In this document: positions 36,481-45,259 of the stretch, one piece after another
How positions within the stretch are numbered: position 1 is the first letter of the stretch
How the letters are laid out: each line of letters opens with the position of its first letter
From: Bacteroidales bacterium
GTDB taxonomy: Bacteria > Bacteroidota > Bacteroidia > Bacteroidales > VadinHA17
Assembly: GCA_024763075.1 (NCBI GenBank)
Contig: JANTGF010000001.1
Location: 1 to 64,000, forward strand
Direction of reading: 5' to 3'
DNA length: 64,000 nt
Program-made: the position numbers and the translations under genes
The notes under the pieces: generated by a model
The model's input: only the letters and a program-made list of their open reading frames with translations
Database searches by the model: none
What the model was told of the DNA's origin: nothing

Positions 36481-37704
36481 TTATTTGTGGTTGTTTTTTA
36501 TCCAGTCCGATGAGAAAGCAACATGTTTAATAGCCCTGTCTTTGTTTAAATGATAAGAGAATGTTGCATGTATCAGACCATCTTTTGTTTGGATGATTGA
36601 CGGGTATGAAAATGATCCCTGCCCGGGTTCTCTTTCCTCTATTGTGCGTGTCCATTTCCATGTTTTTCCTTCATCATCGGAAAGACTAAGCACCAACCGG
36701 TTTCTGCCGTTTTCAAGATTGTTGTAAATAAGTACCCAATCTCCGTTTTGTAATGCTATGGCCTCCACGCTTGCCCCGGGATTAGGGAGGTTGGTTTTTT
36801 GAGCAGTACTCCAGGTGTAGCCATTGTCTTTTGATGTACTGACCATGATCCGGCCGGGTTCATCACCATTATCCCGCATAAATGCAATCAGTGACCCGTC
36901 CTTCTTCTGAATGACAGCCGGTTGAACATTTCCACGACCCACAAGGGGCAGACCAGGAGTCCAGGTATTGCCATGATCATCAGAAATAGCCATCAGAGAA
37001 AGGTTATAGCCGTCAGAATAAAGAGGGATCAATATTCTTCCATTGGATAAGGTTACCGGATGTATCCGTGTCATCCAGCCGGTCTCTCTTTTTTTAGGAT
37101 CCTTTGCCGCTTCATAAATCATTTTTTCATACGGCGGAGCATACTCCGCCCAGGCAAATCCGGGCATTTTTAATTCTTCAAATCCGGTTTTGATGGATTC
37201 GGCAAACTCATCACCCGGTTTTAGTAAAATAATGTCCTGCCATTTCCATACCGGAGCACCTGCTTTATTAAAATCAGATGAAATTTTATACTTCAGAATG
37301 GAATTTTCCCAGCGATTTGCCTGCACAACAATCCAGAAAAGAACCAGCTGTTTATCTTCATTCACAAACAGAACGGGGTTGCAATCAGGCTGGTTTGGGG
37401 TATCAGCAAGAGTAAAAGGAACACTCCATTCTGACTCTCCTTTTTTTAACCTGGCACCCTTAACAAGTACATCATTGGCAGTTCTCTCTCCTGAACCTTC
37501 AAACCAGCAACTCAGGAGATCTCCGTTTGGGAGTTCTACTATGGAACTGCTGTGAACATGGAGAGACTGAAGTGGAAAAATAAGCTGGAAAGTAAAATCT
37601 TTTCCACGGGTTCGTTCTTTTGATTTTTGGGCTGAAGCGGTTTGAGTGTTTAAGAATAAAGAGAAAATCAGAATAAACAGGAGAGAGGATTTTTTTGTTT
37701 TCAT
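36481..37704 (-). CDS. exported sialidase/BNR-type (COG4692-like) protein
   Basis: LHVHSSSIVELPNGDLLSCWFEGSGERTANDV; ISDDHGNTWTPG; STSKDNGYTWS; LSDDEGKTWKW. Confidence 0.8.
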   Translation of the reverse strand: MKTKKSSLLFILIFSLFLNTQTASAQKSKERTRGKDFTFQLIFPLQSLHVHSSSIVELPNGDLLSCWFEGSGERTANDVLVKGARLKKGESEWSVPFTLADTPNQPDCNPVLFVNEDKQLVLFWIVVQANRWENSILKYKISSDFNKAGAPVWKWQDIILLKPGDEFAESIKTGFEELKMPGFAWAEYAPPYEKMIYEAAKDPKKRETGWMTRIHPVTLSNGRILIPLYSDGYNLSLMAISDDHGNTWTPGLPLVGRGNVQPAVIQKKDGSLIAFMRDNGDEPGRIMVSTSKDNGYTWSTAQKTNLPNPGASVEAIALQNGDWVLIYNNLENGRNRLVLSLSDDEGKTWKWTRTIEEREPGQGSFSYPSIIQTKDGLIHATFSYHLNKDRAIKHVAFSSDWIKNNHK

Positions 37705-37737
37705 TTTAAAGGATTTTAAAATCGACCGGTGATATTC

Positions 37738-38832
37738 CTATTCACTGGGCCATACGCTATTCAGTATTGGCTTTGATTTGATTTTTTCCGGATCAACGAC
37801 TACGTGTTTAATCAATTTCCGGTTCCAGGTATAGGTAATATGTATCAACCCGTCTTTTGACTGAATAACAGCAGGATATGAATATTCGCCATCCGGATTA
37901 CTATCGTTTTCCAGTAGAATGGCAGCTTCCCAGTCCTTGCCATTATCAGAAACAGCCATATTTAAAATATTTCTGTCTCCCCAATGCTCCCCTTTCTTAC
38001 ATGCTACATGGTTGTATATCAATACCTGTCTTCCATCTTTGAGACTCACTGCATCGATCCCCGAATTTGGATTAGGCAGATGAATGGTTTCAAATTCACT
38101 CCAGGTCATTCCCTTATCGGAAGACCAGGAAGAAAAAATGTCCTGGTTTTTACTCCTGCACAACATTTGCACTTTGCCATCCGGGTGTATAAGTATGGTA
38201 GGCTGAATGAGTGAAATATTTTTTCCGTCATTCAAAGCTTTCGTTCGATTCCATGTTTTTCCCATATCTTTGGAGTATTCCATATGTACCCTCCACCCAT
38301 GGTCTTCTGTACTGGACGGGCTAAGCAGAGTGCCATCAGACAGGAGTACCGGTTTATTTTTGATGGGACCAAAAATATTCTCAGGAAGTTTAACGGGGAC
38401 AGACCAGTTCCGTACATCTTCATCAGTTGTTATTACTTCACCCCACCATTTTCTGGGGTTAGTCCCTACTTTATAAAATAGTTCTATTTTGGAACCTGTA
38501 TTAAACAGAACAGGATTCCATGTGGGGTAACGATTCCCTTTTTTTTGTATTCCGTTGGCAACCTCAACCGGAGTGCTCCATTCATTTCCGGAAAAAGTAC
38601 TGATCCAGATTCCTACATCCGGATTTTTTTCATTTGTTCCTCCAAACCAGGACGAAATCAGCCCGTCTTTTGTTTCTTCAATGGTTGATGCATGGCAGCT
38701 CGGGAATGGAACATCTTCTGCCTGATAGATAAATTCAGATTTGGTAATAGCCATAAGACCTTTAAAAGGTTTTTGTGCAAAAATGCCAGTTGGGATAAGC
38801 AAAATGATTGCCAGAAAACTCAGTAATTTCAT
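37738..38832 (-). CDS. exported sialidase/BNR-type (COG4692-like) protein
   Basis: PSCHASTIEETKDGLISSWFGGTNEKNPDVGIWIS; YSKDMGKTWNRT; SDKGMTWSEFETIHLPNPNSGIDAVSLKDGR. Confidence 0.82.
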   Translation of the reverse strand: MKLLSFLAIILLIPTGIFAQKPFKGLMAITKSEFIYQAEDVPFPSCHASTIEETKDGLISSWFGGTNEKNPDVGIWISTFSGNEWSTPVEVANGIQKKGNRYPTWNPVLFNTGSKIELFYKVGTNPRKWWGEVITTDEDVRNWSVPVKLPENIFGPIKNKPVLLSDGTLLSPSSTEDHGWRVHMEYSKDMGKTWNRTKALNDGKNISLIQPTILIHPDGKVQMLCRSKNQDIFSSWSSDKGMTWSEFETIHLPNPNSGIDAVSLKDGRQVLIYNHVACKKGEHWGDRNILNMAVSDNGKDWEAAILLENDSNPDGEYSYPAVIQSKDGLIHITYTWNRKLIKHVVVDPEKIKSKPILNSVWPSE

Positions 38833-38861
38833 AATATTAAAATTAGCTATTGTTAAATTAG

Positions 38862-40358
38862 CTATCCTTTAGCCTGTTTCCCCGAAAAGAATTTCGTCAT
38901 TAAAAAACCAACAAGGAAAATTACCAGCGTACCAATAACGATGGTAAGATTACTATGAAACGGGCTTTTGAAAGCCAGTAGATTTCCTTCTGTAAAATAA
39001 AGCGGAGATAAACTCATCCAGATTATTACAAATACTCCTATAATAACACCAATAGCTGCGTCAATATTCCGTGCTTTTTTAGAAATGAATCCCAGCAGGA
39101 AGAGGCCAAGCATTCCTCCGCTAAAAATTGAGGCAAGAGACCACCAGGCATCCAAAACACTTTCTACTCCTACAAGTGCTAAAGATATTATAATTCCAAG
39201 GGAACCAAATATCATGGAAGAAAGATAAAGAACTTTCATTTCTGATTTTCCGCTTGCGTTCTTGTTAAAATAGCGTTTATAAAAATCCGTAAGAATAATT
39301 GTTGCAGTACTGTTGATACTTGTGGAAATTGTACTCATTCCGGCGGCAAATATCGCAGCAATAAGAAATCCTGTTACCCCTGTTGGCAGGGCATTTACAA
39401 TAAAATACGGAAAAATTTTATCTCCGGCTCCCGGCACTTTAAGCTCAGCTGGTAATAAATCGGGCTGGGCAGTATAATATGAATAGAGTGCCGTACCAAT
39501 ATAAAAGAACAGGATGGAAACAGGAAGATACAACAAGGACCCGAAAAATGTGGATGATTTAGCTTCTTTGTCAGAGCCTGTTGTCATATACCGTTGTACG
39601 AAGTTTTGATCTATACCAAAATTTTGCAGATTAATAAACAAACTGTAAATCAAGATTACCCAAAAGGTTGAATCAACTAAGCTGGTACTAAAACTCCCAA
39701 GGCTAAACTTATTACTGGCCGATGCAATTTCAAAAATCTGAGAAGGCCCTTCCGGCATCGAAAATGTTAAAACAGCAGCACTCACCAGAGCTCCCGTAAT
39801 CAGGATAATTCCCTGAATAGCGTCTGTCCAGATTACTGCCTGAATACCTCCAAGCATAGAATATACTGTAACAGCAATTCCTGTAACAATAATAATTGTT
39901 TTAACATCCCAGCCAAACAGGGCATTGAGGGGCAGGGCCAGTAATAAAAGAATGGCACCTGTGCGCATGAGCTGTGTTAATATATAACAAATTGAGGCAT
40001 AAATCCTTGCCCATGTTCCAAAACGAACTTCAAGATAATTGTATGCGGAGATGCTGCCAAGGCTACGGTACAAAGGAACAAAAAACTTTATAGCAAGAAT
40101 GGATGCAATTGGAATGGAAAAACTAAAAACCAGCGCATTCCAGTTTGAGCTATAGGCCTTTCCGGGTAATGCCAAGAAACTAATACTACTAACAAAAGTG
40201 GCAAATATTGACATGCCAACAACCCATGCCGGTAATTTTCCACCACCGGCAGTAAACTGACTTGAGGTTTTATTCTTGTAATAAAAGCTAGCCCCAAATA
40301 AAACATTTCCAAATGTTATTATGATAAAAATGACAAGGTCTAAAACCGGAAGCTTCAT
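38862..40358 (-). CDS. sodium:solute symporter (SSS family)
   Basis: KTSSQFTAGGGKLPAWVVGMSIFATFVSSISFLALPGKAY; multi-TM; AAGMSTISTSINSTATIILTDFYKR. Confidence 0.92.
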   Translation of the reverse strand: MKLPVLDLVIFIIITFGNVLFGASFYYKNKTSSQFTAGGGKLPAWVVGMSIFATFVSSISFLALPGKAYSSNWNALVFSFSIPIASILAIKFFVPLYRSLGSISAYNYLEVRFGTWARIYASICYILTQLMRTGAILLLLALPLNALFGWDVKTIIIVTGIAVTVYSMLGGIQAVIWTDAIQGIILITGALVSAAVLTFSMPEGPSQIFEIASASNKFSLGSFSTSLVDSTFWVILIYSLFINLQNFGIDQNFVQRYMTTGSDKEAKSSTFFGSLLYLPVSILFFYIGTALYSYYTAQPDLLPAELKVPGAGDKIFPYFIVNALPTGVTGFLIAAIFAAGMSTISTSINSTATIILTDFYKRYFNKNASGKSEMKVLYLSSMIFGSLGIIISLALVGVESVLDAWWSLASIFSGGMLGLFLLGFISKKARNIDAAIGVIIGVFVIIWMSLSPLYFTEGNLLAFKSPFHSNLTIVIGTLVIFLVGFLMTKFFSGKQAKG

Positions 40359-41272
40359 GTTAAATTCTTATGATAGGATCTTAATTCGTTAAGATTTTGT
40401 TTTATCTGTATTCTTTCTGCAGTATTAAATCTGTGGAGCGGAGGAGCCATATAGTCGTTACAAATACCCATAACTGATAACGAACATTTTGTTCCTTTGG
40501 TAATCCTTGAGGTATATTTGCCAACACTGTATATTGTGTTATAGATTTTCAAAACCTGATTTCTCAAATCAGAGATTACTTCAAAATCTTTTGTTAAAGA
40601 AGCTTCATACAGTTTAACAAATAATTCAGGAAAAATATTAGCCCCGCCTGCAACAGCTCCATGTCCTCCATTCATAATTGTTTCCGGAAGGAATAATTCG
40701 GTTCCTGTAATTATTGAAAATTCTGGAGAGTCTTTGAATGCATTAATTAACTCATATAAGTAAAATAAGTCTCCGGAACTGTCTTTAATTCCAAGGGCCC
40801 CCATATTTTTTGCCAGTTTAACCGTTTCGACCGATAAGTGAACTTTAGTATGGCTGGGCATATTGTAGACAAGGAAAGGCAATGCTAGTCTGGGAAGCAA
40901 AGTCTCCAAATAATCCACCATTTCAGCTTGTGAAACCGGAAAATAATAAGGAGGGGCAAGAACTACAGCATCCGCACCAACATTTCTGGAATATTCTGCT
41001 AATTCAATGGATCCTTTCAGGGAGGTATCAGTTATTCCAACAAAGACGGGAACTCTGTTATTCACCTGATCACAGGTTTTTTTGATAACTTCTTTTCGTA
41101 ATTCATAGCTCAGTGAGGGAGCTTCTCCATTGGTCCCAAGTATAAAGAGCCCATGCACTCCTCCAGAGATCAAGTGTTCAATTAAGCTGCTTAAGCCCTG
41201 ATTGTCAAGCTTTTCATAACTCACTAAAGGAGTGATCATCGGAGGGATGATTCCTTTAACAGGTGTTTTCAT
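40355..41272 (-). CDS. DHDPS/NAL-family class I aldolase (DapA/NanA/KDG aldolase-like)
   Basis: KGIIPPMITPL; GVHGLFILGTNGEAPSLSYELRKEV; YNMPSHTKVHLS; GIKDSSGD Schiff-base Lys region. Confidence 0.9.
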   Translation of the reverse strand: MKTPVKGIIPPMITPLVSYEKLDNQGLSSLIEHLISGGVHGLFILGTNGEAPSLSYELRKEVIKKTCDQVNNRVPVFVGITDTSLKGSIELAEYSRNVGADAVVLAPPYYFPVSQAEMVDYLETLLPRLALPFLVYNMPSHTKVHLSVETVKLAKNMGALGIKDSSGDLFYLYELINAFKDSPEFSIITGTELFLPETIMNGGHGAVAGGANIFPELFVKLYEASLTKDFEVISDLRNQVLKIYNTIYSVGKYTSRITKGTKCSLSVMGICNDYMAPPLHRFNTAERIQIKQNLNELRSYHKNLT

Positions 41273-41403
41273 AGAGGTTTATGTTAATGTAACAGGATCA
41301 AGATTCTAAATCATTAACAAATAAAAAACAAAAAATAAAGTAAAACTTCTAATATTTTCTTTAATTTACATTGTTTTTTAACCTGCTTTCAGGAAAAAAT
41401 TAA

Positions 41404-41411
41404 TATATTTG
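41404..41411 (+). promoter_or_regulatory. putative Bacteroidota -7 box upstream of the AraC gene
   Basis: TATATTTG matches TAnnTTTG, 23 bp before ATG 41435. Confidence 0.4.
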
Positions 41412-41434
41412 TTAATTAGGTTAAGATTCTTAAT

Positions 41435-42286
41435 ATGGAGTATATTTTTGAGAAAATACATGTTCCTGAGAAGCATTCTTTTATTACCCGGGAAATTCAA
41501 TTAGCAGAGCGGGAACCCAAGATTCATTCACACAGAAATTTTGAGCTTAATTTTATTGTTTCCGGAGCAGGTCGACGAATTGTTGGGAATAATATTTCCA
41601 GTTTTGAGGACAATGATCTGGTTTTACTAGGGCCGGAAGTACCTCACAGCTGGGAAATCCTGGAAAGTAAGAAAAACACACCTCCTTCCTGTATTACTAC
41701 CCATTTTTTTGAAAATATAATATCTTCCGACTTTTTTAATATTCCTGAGTTAAAGGAGATAGAGACCTTGCTAAAACAGGCTGTGGTAGGGATTTCTTTT
41801 AAAGGGAAGAAAGCAAGAAAAATCAGGAATAATCTTCAGCATCTGTTAACCCTTGAAGGATTACCCAGCTATATAGAGTTGCTTGAGATTTTCAATTTAC
41901 TTCTTGAGGTGGATCAGCGGGAGTTCCTTGCAGATACGGCTACATATTCTATGGATTTTAGCAAGGATCTGAAACAAATAAATCGGATTTATGAATATGT
42001 TTTCCTGAATATTGAAGAAGGAATCAGGCTGGAAAAAGCTGCAGATATTATCCACATGACACCGGGAGCGTTTTGCAGGTATTTTAAGAAAAAGACAAAG
42101 ACGACTTTTATGCAATATGTAAAAAGGGTCAGAATTGGTCTGGCAGCAAAAATGTTGGCTGAAACTGATAAATCCATAACGCAGATTTGCTATGAAAGCG
42201 GATATAATAACCTGGCAAATTTCAATCACTATTTTAAAAGTATAATGAAGAAAACACCTTCTGAATACAGAAAGTTATACAGATAG
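41435..42286 (+). CDS. AraC-family transcriptional regulator (cupin + HTH)
   Basis: HSHRNFELNFIVSGAGRRIVG cupin; IHMTPGAFCRYFKKKTKTTFMQYVKRVRIGLAAKMLAETDKSITQICYESGYNNLANFNHYFKSIMKKTPSEYRK. Confidence 0.95.
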   Translation: MEYIFEKIHVPEKHSFITREIQLAEREPKIHSHRNFELNFIVSGAGRRIVGNNISSFEDNDLVLLGPEVPHSWEILESKKNTPPSCITTHFFENIISSDFFNIPELKEIETLLKQAVVGISFKGKKARKIRNNLQHLLTLEGLPSYIELLEIFNLLLEVDQREFLADTATYSMDFSKDLKQINRIYEYVFLNIEEGIRLEKAADIIHMTPGAFCRYFKKKTKTTFMQYVKRVRIGLAAKMLAETDKSITQICYESGYNNLANFNHYFKSIMKKTPSEYRKLYR

Positions 42287-42332
42287 TATAAGCCCGGATT
42301 ACAAATTTCCTCTTATTTTTCCAAATTTGTGA

Positions 42333-42340
42333 TATCTTTG
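42333..42340 (+). promoter_or_regulatory. putative Bacteroidota -7 box
   Basis: TATCTTTG matches TAnnTTTG upstream of 42398. Confidence 0.4.
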
Positions 42341-42397
42341 AATTCTTAAAGTTATTTCGAATAATTAGTTTTATTAACTCCAAATAGATTAATACCA

Positions 42398-43543
42398 ATG
42401 AGATTTTACCGGGTGTTCAGCATTGCATTTATTGCGTCATTTATTTTGCTTCTTACTTCATGTGAAACAGTTGAACCTGTTCCATCAGCTAAGATAATAG
42501 GTCCTTATTTACAAAAAATGTCAGACGATGAAGTGACCATTAACTGGTCAACTTTTAAAGGAACCACAGCAATTCTGGATGGTGACAGTATCCTCCAGGA
42601 GGTAAGTCAGTATCAGCAACATCAGTCCATTATTACCCGGTTGGAACCAAATACCACTTATACTTATGATGTACTTGGGGATGGAACATCCCGTGGAAAA
42701 GGAACCTTTACAACTTTCCCTGAAGGCAAAGAACCTTTTCATTTTGCAGTTTTAGGGGATACACGGAGCCGTCATGATGTGCATCAGAAAATTGTAAATA
42801 AAATTATTAAGGAAGATCCGCTATTTGTGATAAATACCGGTGATCTTGTTGGCAGGGGTAATAACATGGAAGACTGGGAGCATTTTTTCAGTATAAATGA
42901 TAAGCTGATCAGGAATGTACCTTATTACACGGTTTTAGGAAACCATGAACAGAACTCCCCGAATTACTTTAACTTTTTCTCAATGCCGGGAAATGGAAGT
43001 TATTATTTCTTTTCTGTGGGTGATGCACTATTTGTAATTCTGGACATGGAGGGACCTGATTATAATACGCCTTCATATCTTGAGGGAAATAAAAGAGAGG
43101 AATTCTGGGAGAATATTGGTCGCAAATACTTTGAGACTGAAAAAGAATGGCTCGAAAATGTATTGTCTTTAAACGATGATGCAGGTTATATCTTTGTATT
43201 TTTCCATCCTACTTTTTACAGCATCAAAGCGAGCAGGGTTGAGGAAGCAGAATTGAGGCGAAAGTTTTGGGGTGATATTTTTGAACGTCATCGTGTAAAT
43301 GCAGTGCTGAATGGGCACGACCATTATTATCATCATGCCGAACATGGTGGTACACATTATATTGTTACAGCAGGAGGAGGAGCCCCCTTATACGCTACGG
43401 ATGCAATCCAGCCGGAAACGGTGAAGTATAAAAAAATCGAACATTTTATGCGTGTAGATGTGGGAGCAGAGACGGCAACATTGAAAGCTATTGATATTAA
43501 TGGCAACCTGATTGAAGAAGTTGTTGTGAAAAACAGGAGATAG
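42398..43543 (+). CDS. metallophosphoesterase lipoprotein with N-terminal FN3/PAP-like domain
   Basis: LLLTSCET lipobox; FAVLGDTRSRHD; VINTGDLVGRG; TVLGNHEQN; AVLNGHDHYYHHAEHGGTHYIVTAGGG. Confidence 0.92.
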   Translation: MRFYRVFSIAFIASFILLLTSCETVEPVPSAKIIGPYLQKMSDDEVTINWSTFKGTTAILDGDSILQEVSQYQQHQSIITRLEPNTTYTYDVLGDGTSRGKGTFTTFPEGKEPFHFAVLGDTRSRHDVHQKIVNKIIKEDPLFVINTGDLVGRGNNMEDWEHFFSINDKLIRNVPYYTVLGNHEQNSPNYFNFFSMPGNGSYYFFSVGDALFVILDMEGPDYNTPSYLEGNKREEFWENIGRKYFETEKEWLENVLSLNDDAGYIFVFFHPTFYSIKASRVEEAELRRKFWGDIFERHRVNAVLNGHDHYYHHAEHGGTHYIVTAGGGAPLYATDAIQPETVKYKKIEHFMRVDVGAETATLKAIDINGNLIEEVVVKNRR

Positions 43544-43591
43544 TAAGCATTCCTGTTTAAAGAACTCTCAAATAATAAGTTATTTATAACG

Positions 43592-44416
43592 ATGAAGAAA
43601 AGTTCATTTTTAAGTTTATGCATGATTTTCTTATTGACAAGTACAGGTTGCTCTACAAAACGAACTGTTGAGGTGATTGCCCATAGGGGAGGTTCCCATC
43701 TTGCTCCGGAAAATACACTGGCTGCTTTTCAAAATGCCATTAATCTTGGAGTGGATATGATTGAGATTGATGTGGAACAAACGAGTGATTCCGTTGTGGT
43801 AGTGATGCATGACAGTAAAGTGGACAGAACAACGAATGGAAAAGGAAGTGTGGACAGTCTCAGTTTTAATTATCTCAGAACACTTGATGCAGGTAGTTGG
43901 TTTGACAAGAGTTATGAAAATGAGAAAGTTCCTACCCTTGATGAAGTTCTGGATCTTATTAATGGGAAGGTGAAATTATTAATTGAAATTAAAGAGGGGA
44001 GTGAACGTTACCCGGAGATTGAGCAAAGAACAGTAGATGCTGTTAGAAGTTACAATGCTTATTCCTGGGTTATTGTACAGTCTTTCAATAAAAAGGCAAT
44101 AGACCGTGTTCGCAGGCTTGATAAGGGAATAAAAACTTTTTACTTGTTGGGAAATAATTTTGATAAATATTATACGAAACTTAGAAGTGATAATGATTCG
44201 GAATTGAAAGCAGCTTATGATGGTATAGCTGTTCATTACAGCAAACTAAACTCAGCATCTGTTGATAGTGTAAAACAATTTGGGCTTGAAGTTTATACCT
44301 GGACAGTTGACGAAATTGACGAAATGAAGAGAATGATGAATGCCGGGGTAGATGGAATTATTACTGATTCACCCGATATACTCATCAACCTGCTTGAATC
44401 GGGGAAGGTGAAATGA
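43592..44416 (+). CDS. glycerophosphodiester phosphodiesterase family lipoprotein
   Basis: EVIAHRGGSHLAPENTLAAFQNAINLGVDMIEIDVEQTSDSVVVVMHDSKVDRTTNGKG. Confidence 0.92.
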   Translation: MKKSSFLSLCMIFLLTSTGCSTKRTVEVIAHRGGSHLAPENTLAAFQNAINLGVDMIEIDVEQTSDSVVVVMHDSKVDRTTNGKGSVDSLSFNYLRTLDAGSWFDKSYENEKVPTLDEVLDLINGKVKLLIEIKEGSERYPEIEQRTVDAVRSYNAYSWVIVQSFNKKAIDRVRRLDKGIKTFYLLGNNFDKYYTKLRSDNDSELKAAYDGIAVHYSKLNSASVDSVKQFGLEVYTWTVDEIDEMKRMMNAGVDGIITDSPDILINLLESGKVK

Positions 44417-45240
44417 AAAAAGCTCTGAAAATTCAACTCCTGTTTTTTCTGTTTATTTTTGTGTTAAGTACTTATGCACAAGATTCATATAAAATGCCTT
44501 TCCGGGGTATCTGTGCACACAGAGGAGCCAGGGATACCCACCCTGAAAATACTATTTCTGCATTTACAGAAGCTGTCAGGTTAGGAGTTCAGATGATTGA
44601 GCTGGATGTACGCCTGACGAAAGATGAGCAACTTGTTATTTTGCATGACCCAACCGTCAACAGAACTACCAATGGCCATGGGAATGTTTCAGATCTTTTA
44701 CTGGCAGAAATTAAAAAGCTGGATGCCGGAAGTTGGAAATCTGAAAAATTCAAAGGTGAAAAAATACCTGATTTAAAAGAAGCACTTTCAGTGATACCCG
44801 GAAATATCTGGGTAAATGTTCATCTGAAGGGGGGTAGAAAACTGGGAGAAAAGGTTGCCCTTGTCCTCGCGGAGGAAGGGAAAACTCACCAGGCGTTTCT
44901 TGCCTGTGGGAAGGATGCTGCTGCAGGTGCACATTCCGTTGATCCGGGTATTATGATCTGTAACATGGACCGGCAGGAAAGTACAGAGAAATATGTTCAT
45001 CTGACTTTGGAAAGAAAGGCCGAATTTATTCAGCTCTATAATATTAAAGTTGAACATAAAATAATGGACGCAACGGCAAAGCTTAAATCAAGTGGAATAA
45101 GAATCAACTACTGCTGTACCGATAATCCTGAAGATCTGAAAAAGTTATTTGATTATGGTGTGGATTTTATTCTTGTAAATGAAGTTGCAAAAATGATGAA
45201 AGTGGCTGATTCATTGGGTATTGTGAGGATGATAAAGTAA
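44413..45240 (+). CDS. glycerophosphodiester phosphodiesterase family protein (paralog)
   Basis: ICAHRGARDTHPENTISAFTEAVRLGVQMIELDVRLTKDEQLVILHDPTVNRTTNGHG; start overlaps upstream stop by 4 bp. Confidence 0.9.
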   Translation: MKKALKIQLLFFLFIFVLSTYAQDSYKMPFRGICAHRGARDTHPENTISAFTEAVRLGVQMIELDVRLTKDEQLVILHDPTVNRTTNGHGNVSDLLLAEIKKLDAGSWKSEKFKGEKIPDLKEALSVIPGNIWVNVHLKGGRKLGEKVALVLAEEGKTHQAFLACGKDAAAGAHSVDPGIMICNMDRQESTEKYVHLTLERKAEFIQLYNIKVEHKIMDATAKLKSSGIRINYCCTDNPEDLKKLFDYGVDFILVNEVAKMMKVADSLGIVRMIK

Positions 45241-45259
45241 ATAATCTTAATTTAATAAA

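Noticed and set aside
4541-41085. Numerous 60-155 aa plus-strand ORFs in the ORF track across the cluster (e.g. 6524..6925, 12025..12420, 15071..15523, 21988..22455, 23315..23959)
   Set aside because: All lie antisense to long, motif-supported minus-strand genes and show no domain-like composition; they are explained as frame shadows.
31631-41272. Interpreting the sialidase-like genes + SSS symporter + NAL-type aldolase as a sialic acid (nan) operon
   Set aside because: No nanE/nanK or GlcNAc-6-P genes in the window, and the co-operonic rhamnosidase/GH2/beta-helix enzymes argue for a different glycan; left as a question in findings.
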